Shown here one piece after another: positions 1-5,707 of a stretch of DNA of 10,490 bases. The notes below the pieces were generated by a model that worked only from the letters and a program-made list of their open reading frames with translations, was not told the DNA's origin and did no database searches. Origin of the DNA: JBAWXE01 sp037144255. Lineage in GTDB: Bacteria; Bacteroidota; Bacteroidia; Chitinophagales; Chitinophagaceae. The position numbers and the translations under genes are program-made. The stretch spans positions 1 to 10,490 of the forward strand of contig JBAWXE010000096.1 in the NCBI GenBank assembly GCA_037144255.1, written 5' to 3'. Position 1 is the stretch's first letter. Each line of letters starts with the position of its first letter.

Positions 1-1135
1 CCAGCATACTCTTTTCATTATTAGAATCTGCCAGCATTAGCGTGCCCTTCTTGCGCACATCCTGCATGAAGTAATCAGCATTTTTGATACAGAGGTCTAA
101 TAGTTTCTTCTTATCACCTATCTTTGGTATAGTAACAGTAATGGAATTCGGGTCCGTAACTTCTATTTCTATTGGAACTATTATTTCAGTTGCAAGACTA
201 TTAAATGTATCTCTCAGATCTGCAATAGCAATAGATAATATATCAGGATCTTCTTCCTCCAGCTTCTTTTCAATTGTGATGGTCTTAGCATATATGATAC
301 TACCATTACTGATCATCATATAGTTCACATATGCATACGTCTCATCGCTAAGGATACATGCTACATCTACATTACCCAAATGAGGATTGACAACAGTTGA
401 TTTACTATTATATTGTTGTAATGCTTCGATTTTTATTTTGAGAATCTCTGCTTTTTCAAACTTCATATCAGCTGCCAGAGCTTCCATTTCGTCCTTGAGT
501 CTTTTTACCACTTCGCCTACATTACCTTTCAGTATATGGCGCACTGCTTGCAGATCCTGAGCGTAATCTTCCTCATTTTGCAAACCTTCGCATGGTCCTT
601 TACAATTCCCCAGATGGTACTCTAAACATACTTTATACTTCTTCTTAGCAATATTAGCAGGAGACAGATCCAGATTGCAAGTACGCAATGTAATATTGTG
701 TTTGATCAATTCCAGTAATTCGCGTACTGTATTAACACTAGTAAACGGTCCCAAATATTCAGACTTGTCCTTTAATAGTTTTCGTGTAATGAAAACTCTG
801 GGGAAACTCTCTTTTTTAATAACTATGAAAGGATAGGTCTTATCATCCTTAAGAGAGATATTATAACGAGGTTGATAGTGTTTTATGAGAGAATTCTCTA
901 AGAGAAATGCATCGTGTTCTGTATCTGTTACGGTAAACTCGATCTGACGAATGAGTGATACTAAACGGCGTGTCTTATAGTTCTCAATAGTTTTATTGAA
1001 ATAAGAACTTACTCTTTTCTTTAGGTCCTTAGCTTTACCTACATACAATAACTCATTATGCTGGTCGTAGTACTTATAGCAACCTGGCTGGTGAGGCAGA
1101 GCTTGTAGTATATGACTGAAATCTTCTCTAGTCAT
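1..1135 (-). CDS. uvrC: UvrABC system protein C, N-terminal ~378 residues (partial, cut by left edge)
   Basis: This is the excinuclease subunit that makes the 3' and 5' incisions around DNA lesions after UvrA/UvrB recognition, in the cytoplasm. The frame opens with ATG at 1135 and runs off the window without a stop, so about 60% of a ~600-residue protein is visible. Residues ~14-93 form the GIY-YIG nuclease domain (G18-C-Y20, Y31-V-G33, R41, E80, N92), matching the 3'-incision site residues known from Thermotoga UvrC. Cys153, 170, 178 and 182 reproduce the four-Cys spacing assigned to an iron-sulfur cluster in E. coli UvrC, with a longer first gap. Residues ~203-240 are the UVR helix pair that binds UvrB. 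The RNase H-like 5'-incision domain and HhH region lie mostly outside the window. The start is 9 bp after the lipoprotein stop, so co-transcription is likely. The identification is firm. Confidence 0.96.
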   Translation of the reverse strand, partial: MTREDFSHILQALPHQPGCYKYYDQHNELLYVGKAKDLKKRVSSYFNKTIENYKTRRLVSLIRQIEFTVTDTEHDAFLLENSLIKHYQPRYNISLKDDKTYPFIVIKKESFPRVFITRKLLKDKSEYLGPFTSVNTVRELLELIKHNITLRTCNLDLSPANIAKKKYKVCLEYHLGNCKGPCEGLQNEEDYAQDLQAVRHILKGNVGEVVKRLKDEMEALAADMKFEKAEILKIKIEALQQYNSKSTVVNPHLGNVDVACILSDETYAYVNYMMISNGSIIYAKTITIEKKLEEEDPDILSIAIADLRDTFNSLATEIIVPIEIEVTDPNSITVTIPKIGDKKKLLDLCIKNADYFMQDVRKKGTLMLADSNNEKSML

Positions 1136-1144
1136 TTGTTTTAA

Positions 1145-1717
1145 TTAAAATCTATATTGAGTGATCGAATTCTTAGCAGGTCCTGTATCTGACTTCTCGT
1201 ATTCCTGTATCTGTATGAGTTTTACCGGTTCGTATAATAATTTCTGACTACGTTGAGTAAGGCCGTTGTACTTCTCAGTTTCTATATATATTGCCTTGAT
1301 CTTATTGTTAGTAGGGTCTGTTGAAATCTGAAGTTTACGTGTGTACAACGAATCATTCATTGCTTCGTAATAATAACAACGTGTTCCTAATAAATTTTCA
1401 TCAAAGGTGCTGAACCTATATTTACCCAAATATTTAGGATCACCGATATCAGACTCAAAGAATATTTTGAATATCGCTCCCCAATCTGCTTTATATGCGG
1501 ATACCATACTGGTATCAGATTTGCCATTCAGTGTTTTGACACATGTGAGTGTATATGGCTGACCATGGTAAGTATCCCATTGGTCTTGCGTGAATTGGAT
1601 AATAGAAAAATAAGTACCCTTCTCAGTTTCCGCTTGAGGAATCGGGGTCTTTTCTTGTTTTTTGCATGATATACATGTCAAAAACATCAGTATCAATATG
1701 AAAGTACTTTTGTACAT
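1145..1717 (-). CDS. Small predicted lipoprotein of unknown function
   Basis: I do not recognise a family. The 190-residue product starts with a short Lys-containing N-region, a hydrophobic stretch (residues ~5-14) and a Cys at 18 followed by Lys-Lys, which fits a lipoprotein signal peptide with Cys18 as the probable lipidation site (Cys15 is a less likely alternative). The mature part is rich in aromatic and beta-forming residues with no enzyme motif visible. The frame stays open upstream to a TTG at 1747, but that start would put ten extra residues ahead of the signal peptide. The ATG at 1717 gives a classical signal peptide and is preferred. The gene follows the YqgE gene by 66 bp and precedes uvrC by 9 bp. 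The shared transcript probably reflects housekeeping linkage rather than a repair role. Confidence 0.8.
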   Translation of the reverse strand: MYKSTFILILMFLTCISCKKQEKTPIPQAETEKGTYFSIIQFTQDQWDTYHGQPYTLTCVKTLNGKSDTSMVSAYKADWGAIFKIFFESDIGDPKYLGKYRFSTFDENLLGTRCYYYEAMNDSLYTRKLQISTDPTNNKIKAIYIETEKYNGLTQRSQKLLYEPVKLIQIQEYEKSDTGPAKNSITQYRF

Positions 1718-1783
1718 GGGTATTGTTTCTGTATGCGAAAATAACAAACTAGAGAATAGCAGGATAATTAAAGATGGTAAGAA

Positions 1784-2362
1784 CTAGTTCAATTGAGGAT
1801 CTATAGGCATATTTGAAAGAAAAGTAAAATCATTACCCAGAGAACGAACTGCCAGTTTCCAGATTTCTTCCACATGGGTATCAAATAAAAGTTCGGGATG
1901 AGCATCAGCCACCAACCACGACCCTTCTTTGATCTCTTGCATTAGTTGTCCGGACGACCAGCCAGAATAGCCTATAAACAGCTTTAAATGAGCTGCATCA
2001 AACATATCTTCTGCCAATACATCCTGTAAAGCATTGTATGAACCACCCCAGAATATACCCGGCAAAATTTGAACACCTCCTAAAGATGGTTGCATTCTAT
2101 GTAACATATGCAATGTATCCATCTGCACAGGGCCACCCTGATAGAGCGGTAAGGATGGCTGACTGATATTCTCTAATATATCACCCAGTATTAATTGTGT
2201 AGGTCGATTAAGTACAAACCCAACAGATCCTTCCTCATTATGCTCACATAATAATATCACTGCACGCGAAAAATTATCATCGCCCAAAAATGGTTCGGCA
2301 ATAAGTAAGCGGCCTGCAGCCGGTAAGAGATGGGTGGTTTTATTGGTATTAAATAGATCCAT
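1784..2362 (-). CDS. YqgE/AlgH family protein (UPF0301)
   Basis: The 192-residue product belongs to the YqgE/AlgH family, a compact cytosolic alpha/beta fold found widely in Bacteroidota and Proteobacteria. Its biochemical role is unsettled; the Pseudomonas member AlgH was first described as a regulator of alginate genes. Family signature seen: after a short leader, residues 17-41 hold the GRLLIAEPFL-GDDNFSRAVILL block, followed by a G-S-V-G-F-V-L-N-R-P motif around residues 45-54. A G-G-P-V region and a Y-S-G-W-x-x-G-Q-L segment sit in the second half. The length is normal for the family and there is no signal peptide. The ATG at 2362 sits only a few bases from a possible promoter -7 element (2370-2377), so the message may have almost no leader. 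It is first in the minus-strand run towards uvrC. Confidence 0.93.
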   Translation of the reverse strand: MDLFNTNKTTHLLPAAGRLLIAEPFLGDDNFSRAVILLCEHNEEGSVGFVLNRPTQLILGDILENISQPSLPLYQGGPVQMDTLHMLHRMQPSLGGVQILPGIFWGGSYNALQDVLAEDMFDAAHLKLFIGYSGWSSGQLMQEIKEGSWLVADAHPELLFDTHVEEIWKLAVRSLGNDFTFLSNMPIDPQLN

Positions 2363-2528
2363 TTCCTAATAAATATAATATGATACTTACTTATGTACAA
2401 GAAAATAGTTATAAATAATTTGTAGCCCTCATTTTAAACTTCAATAACCTGTTGCATGCAATAATACAGGAAACAATTTTCTAAAATGGTTTTACATTTA
2501 TCATCTGTTTCAGTTATCAGTAAATCTC
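2363..2528. promoter_or_regulatory. Divergent intergenic region between the YqgE and ZIP genes
   Basis: This 166-bp gap is the only real intergenic region in the window and must hold promoters for both directions. It contains the minus-strand candidate above, a perfect 10-bp palindrome TTGCATGCAA (2452-2461) inside a CCTGT/ACAGG inverted repeat (2448-2452 and 2466-2470), and a plus-strand TACATTTA (2493-2500). That last site is 7/8 to the -7 consensus, 28 bases before the ZIP start, but no TTG lies at the right distance upstream of it. No small ORF or RNA gene is evident. Confidence 0.5.
2370..2400 (-). promoter_or_regulatory. Candidate Bacteroidota-type promoter for the YqgE-lipoprotein-uvrC run
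   Basis: On the minus strand a TTG (2400-2398) is followed after 20 bases by TATATTTA (2377-2370), seven of eight matches to the TAnnTTTG -7 consensus of Bacteroidota, at normal spacing. The -7 element ends only 7 bases before the ATG at 2362, which implies a leaderless or nearly leaderless message. AT-rich DNA produces such matches by chance, so this is tentative. Confidence 0.35.
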
Positions 2529-3254
2529 ATGCAGTTAGTTTATACACTTTTACTCTTTGTAATCACCTTTGCTGGTGGTAGTATCCCCTTATGGGTAAAG
2601 GGCCTAGATGATAAACGTATGAATTATTTATTAGCCTTCTCAGGCTCTTTCTTATTAGGCATTACATTCCTGCATTTATTACCGGAGGCATTTAGCAATA
2701 TTGGGGCAAGAGCAGGGTTTTATTTACTCATAGGTTTTTTCATACAATTGTTGATACAACGCATAACCCATGGAATAGAACATGGACATGCACATATACA
2801 TCCGCATGAACATCACATACCATTACTATCCATACTGTTAGGCATCTCTATCCATGCATTCATGGAAGGTTTACCATTAGGGTTCAACTATAGCATGAAG
2901 GCTACTCAACCTTCTTTATATTTGGCAGTAGCTGCACATAAGTTGCCTGAAGCGATGTTGGTCACTTCCTTAGTGATCAGCACAAAAGGTAAACAATCTG
3001 CAATCTGGATATTACTATTATTCTCCTGTATTACCCCTGTTGCAGGTATATTGGCCAATACATTAGGTAATAGTTATCCGGGGATGGCATCAGCAAGCGC
3101 CATTTTAGTGCCTATAGTAGCAGGAGCATTTATCCATATTGCTACTACCATTTTTTATGAAAGTGGTACAAAGCAGCATACACTTTCCACACAAAAGATA
3201 CTTGCCATACTAATAGGCGTGTCTCTGGCATTCATCACCCTTATATTTGAATAA
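2529..3254 (+). CDS. ZIP family divalent metal transporter
   Basis: The 241-residue inner-membrane protein should carry zinc or a related divalent cation into the cytoplasm. The fold is about eight hydrophobic segments. Segment 2 carries H49-L-L-P-E53. A His-rich cytosolic loop follows (residues 81-96, eight His among sixteen residues), typical of the loop between helices 3 and 4. Helix 4 holds H109-A-F-M-E113-G and helix 5 holds H137-K-L-P-E141, the binuclear metal-site motifs of ZIP proteins. The usual Gly after HKxPE is Ala142 here, a mild departure. The start is ATG at 2529. The next gene begins 15 bp after its stop, so the two are probably co-transcribed. The metal actually carried (Zn, Fe, Mn) cannot be read from the sequence. 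The family call is firm. Confidence 0.95.
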   Translation: MQLVYTLLLFVITFAGGSIPLWVKGLDDKRMNYLLAFSGSFLLGITFLHLLPEAFSNIGARAGFYLLIGFFIQLLIQRITHGIEHGHAHIHPHEHHIPLLSILLGISIHAFMEGLPLGFNYSMKATQPSLYLAVAAHKLPEAMLVTSLVISTKGKQSAIWILLLFSCITPVAGILANTLGNSYPGMASASAILVPIVAGAFIHIATTIFYESGTKQHTLSTQKILAILIGVSLAFITLIFE

Positions 3255-3269
3255 TCTTTTCGATCTGAT

Positions 3270-4157
3270 ATGAAACAAGCCTTTTTATTTTCTCTAGTGT
3301 TTTTATTATTTGTAGCATGTAATACACATGCCAAACAGAGTGCTGCATTAACCAAAGACAACAAATCTTTGTTATGGAGAGTGAATAAAAAAGGGATTGC
3401 AAAAAACTCGTACTTATTTGGCACTATTCACGTGATATGTAAAGAGGATTATCTATGGACAGATTCCATGAAACAAGCATTGAAACAAAGCGAATCCGTT
3501 TGTTTTGAAATGGACATTAGTGACAAAAACACCATGTATCAGGCAGCTATTGGCATGTTAGATAAAAGTGGGAAACAACTTAAAGATTATTTTTCTGCCG
3601 CAGAATACAAAAAATTGGAAACATTCATTAAAGATAGTTTAAATATGGGTATGGGACTTGAGATGTTCCAGCAAATGAAACCAACAGCATTATTAAGTCT
3701 TTTTGCTACTAAGAATGTCAATTGCTCAAATTCAATATCGTATGAAGAAACGATATTAGCAACGGCTCAAGAAGACAAAAAGACAATTGATGGTCTAGAA
3801 CAAATGCAAGAACAGTTGGCTTTGTTTGACAATATGCCAATAGACAGCGTGGTAAAAGATATAGTACAAAGTATGGATAGCTTTACAACAGCCAAAAATG
3901 CTTATGCTCAGATGTTGGCCGACTATAAAAATCAAGATTTACCTCGTTTGTATGAGGCCATACAAACATCTAAGGAATTAGGAGATGATATGGGTGCATT
4001 CCTTGATGACAGGAATCAAAAATGGATAGGAAGGATGGAAGATAAAATGAAAAGCAGATCTGTATTCTTTGCAGTAGGTGCCGGACATCTATGGGGAGAG
4101 AAAGGTGTTATCAACCTACTTAGGAAAGCAGGATACACAGTAGAACCTGTGAAATAA
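3270..4157 (+). CDS. TraB/GumN family lipoprotein (Tiki-like fold)
   Basis: The 295-residue product opens with a signal peptide ending in a lipobox-like F-V-A-C, so Cys17 is probably lipidated and the protein exported and membrane-anchored. The mature domain shows the TraB/GumN (PF01963) hallmarks: G51-T-I-H54 after a strand-forming L-F, an E-M-D at the end of the next strand, and the C-terminal V269-G-A-G-H-L-W-G block followed by a G-V-I-N-L-L-x-x-x-G-Y-x-V ending. The conserved His and Glu residues are those proposed to form a metal site in the eukaryotic Tiki proteases, but bacterial members have no settled function. The length is normal. Placement 15 bp after a ZIP transporter suggests a metal-related context, which is inference. 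Its TAA directly abuts the stop of the opposing receiver gene. Confidence 0.92.
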   Translation: MKQAFLFSLVFLLFVACNTHAKQSAALTKDNKSLLWRVNKKGIAKNSYLFGTIHVICKEDYLWTDSMKQALKQSESVCFEMDISDKNTMYQAAIGMLDKSGKQLKDYFSAAEYKKLETFIKDSLNMGMGLEMFQQMKPTALLSLFATKNVNCSNSISYEETILATAQEDKKTIDGLEQMQEQLALFDNMPIDSVVKDIVQSMDSFTTAKNAYAQMLADYKNQDLPRLYEAIQTSKELGDDMGAFLDDRNQKWIGRMEDKMKSRSVFFAVGAGHLWGEKGVINLLRKAGYTVEPVK

Positions 4158-4168
4158 CTAAAGGTTCT
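4142..4168. terminator. Inverted repeat across two abutting stop codons, possible bidirectional terminator
   Basis: AGAACCT (4142-4148) and AGGTTCT (4162-4168) are perfect reverse complements, 7 bp each, separated by a 13-base loop that contains both stop codons (TAA at 4155-4157 plus strand, TAG at 4160-4158 minus strand). The position between converging genes fits a shared terminator. There is no T-run after the stem on either strand, so it is not a classical intrinsic terminator. Confidence 0.4.
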
Positions 4169-4559
4169 CAATAAGACCGGCAATAGAAGAGAAAGTAATC
4201 GGTTTGTTTAGAAACTCAATTACAGACGGATGTCTGCGAGCCTTATTGATATCATTCTCATTAATAGAAGAAGATAAAATATAGACTACATAACGGCTTT
4301 GAATATCAGCATGTAATGTCTCAAACTGCTCTAAAAATTCAAAACCATTCATAAGAGGCATTTGAATATCAACCAGAAGAAATATCTTAAAATCATCATT
4401 TCGAGTAGGAACAGTCTTGATAAACTCTAAAGAATCAGTAGCTAACAAAAATGATTTGACATTAAGGTCTTTACCACTGTTCTGTATCACTTTTTCAGCA
4501 ATAAAACAGTCGAGCTTACTATCGTCAACAATTATAAAATGTAAGTTATTTGAATCCAT
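4158..4559 (-). CDS. Single-domain response regulator (CheY-like receiver)
   Basis: This 133-residue protein consists only of a receiver domain and so should act as a phosphoryl shuttle or protein-binding output, not a transcription factor. Visible residues are the acidic pair D12-D13, the phospho-acceptor D64 in L-V-D-I-Q-M-P, S96/S97 at the switch position, and K119 in N-K-P. The frame extends six codons upstream to a TTG at 4577, which would overlap the preceding gene. The ATG at 4559 lies one base after that gene's stop and gives a normal receiver start, so I use it. It is last in the five-gene minus-strand run, and the upstream receiver-kinase and membrane kinase are its obvious phosphodonor candidates. 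No DNA-binding or enzymatic output domain follows. Confidence 0.94.
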   Translation of the reverse strand: MDSNNLHFIIVDDSKLDCFIAEKVIQNSGKDLNVKSFLLATDSLEFIKTVPTRNDDFKIFLLVDIQMPLMNGFEFLEQFETLHADIQSRYVVYILSSSINENDINKARRHPSVIEFLNKPITFSSIAGLIENL

Positions 4560-4560
4560 G

Positions 4561-5649
4561 TTATTTGCTGGGAACAATCATTTTAAAAGTGGTACCCTCG
4601 TTAGGTGTCGATTGCACTTCAATTTTCCCATTGATCTTCATCAAGGCATCTTTTACATTATACAGCCCAAAGCCTGAGCCATATTCTTCTGTAGTTGCCC
4701 GATAGAACATGTCAAAGATATAATTCAAATCGTTTTCAGGTATACCAATACCATTATCTTTTATAGAAATGACCGCACTTCCTCTATTCACATTTATATG
4801 CAGATCAACCATTTTGTCTGTTCCAGCCTTTTTTTGAAATTTAAATGCATTAGAAACTAAGTTATTCAAAATAATTCTAATAGACATTTCATCTGACCTA
4901 AAAGTTTCTACTTGCTCAACTTTGGTAATGAAATTGATTGCGTTTACTCTGCAATTAATTTCATATATATCTTTGATGTCATTTATTATATCTTGAAAAT
5001 TGATATCTGTTATTTTTAGCTCACCTCGTTTCAGATTATAATAATCGTGCGTATTCTCAATAAAATCATTGAGTTTATGCATAGCCTTCTCTATCATTTC
5101 CATGATACTCTTCATCTCTGTAATATCCTCAACATTCTTAGCCACATTGATAACACCAATAGCGCTGAGAATGGGGCCTCTGAGATCGTGAGTAACGCTA
5201 TATGCAAATTTATCCAGCTCGTTATAAGCCTTTTGCAATTCAATATTCTTGTTTTCCAACATAGAGTTGGTAATGTAAAATTTATAGCCTTCGTCAATAG
5301 CTGATTTTACATCAGCTTCATTCCAAGGTTTTTGTATATACCTAAATATATTACCCCTATTGATAGCCCCTATAACTGCTTCAATATCAGCGTATCCGGT
5401 CAAAAGCATTCTTACAGGTGCAGGATATATACTACGTACCTCTTCCAAAAATTCGACACCTGTTTTATCAGGCATACGTTGGTCACTGATAATGATACTT
5501 ATTTCAGGATGTTGTTTGAGTAAATCGAAAGCAATATTGGTATTTTCGGCAATAAAAATATTATAGTCAAATCTGAATGCAGCTTTAAAGCTGTTCAGGT
5601 TATTGACTTCATCATCGATATAAAGAACCTTGATCTTTTCCGGTTTCAA
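4561..5649 (-). CDS. Receiver-histidine kinase protein (REC-HisKA-HATPase)
   Basis: The 362-residue soluble protein has a receiver domain first (residues ~6-122: D12-D13, phospho-acceptor D56 in S-D-Q-R-M-P, T84, K107 before P-W), then a helical linker (~125-147). A HisKA domain follows with phospho-accepting H154 in T-H-D-L-R-G-P, then an HATPase domain: N-box N263/N267, G1 box D298-N-G-I-G302, and G2 box 324-329 (GSGFGL). All catalytic residues are present. There is no membrane segment or sensor domain, so its input is probably phosphorylation of the receiver, which would gate its own kinase. The start is TTG at 5649: the frame has an in-frame TGA 33 bases upstream and no ATG or GTG in between, and the receiver begins at residue 6. 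It follows the membrane kinase by 58 bp and is 1 bp before the lone receiver. Confidence 0.93.
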   Translation of the reverse strand: MKPEKIKVLYIDDEVNNLNSFKAAFRFDYNIFIAENTNIAFDLLKQHPEISIIISDQRMPDKTGVEFLEEVRSIYPAPVRMLLTGYADIEAVIGAINRGNIFRYIQKPWNEADVKSAIDEGYKFYITNSMLENKNIELQKAYNELDKFAYSVTHDLRGPILSAIGVINVAKNVEDITEMKSIMEMIEKAMHKLNDFIENTHDYYNLKRGELKITDINFQDIINDIKDIYEINCRVNAINFITKVEQVETFRSDEMSIRIILNNLVSNAFKFQKKAGTDKMVDLHINVNRGSAVISIKDNGIGIPENDLNYIFDMFYRATTEEYGSGFGLYNVKDALMKINGKIEVQSTPNEGTTFKMIVPSK

Positions 5650-5707
5650 GTAAAGATGTATTTTAGGAGTAGTCGGGAGTCAAGGACTAATTTACAATAA
5701 AGCAGTG

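Noticed and set aside
84..323. 79-residue plus-strand frame
   Set aside because: It lies wholly antisense to the well-conserved uvrC reading frame, and its hydrophobic look comes from the complement of charged codons.
2416..2422. TAATTTG as a plus-strand -7 element for the ZIP gene
   Set aside because: It is one base short of the TAnnTTTG spacing and 106 bases from the start codon.
3155..3424. 89-residue minus-strand frame over the ZIP/TraB junction
   Set aside because: It overlaps two well-supported plus-strand genes, has no recognisable domain and no supporting spacing.
4417..5566. Several 60-86-residue plus-strand frames and one minus-strand alternative frame over the receiver and receiver-kinase genes
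   Set aside because: All are shadows of the two-component genes, whose catalytic motifs are intact in the chosen frames.
5650..5707. Internal promoter ahead of the receiver-kinase gene
   Set aside because: A TTG is present, but no TAnnTTTG-like element lies at suitable spacing on the minus strand.
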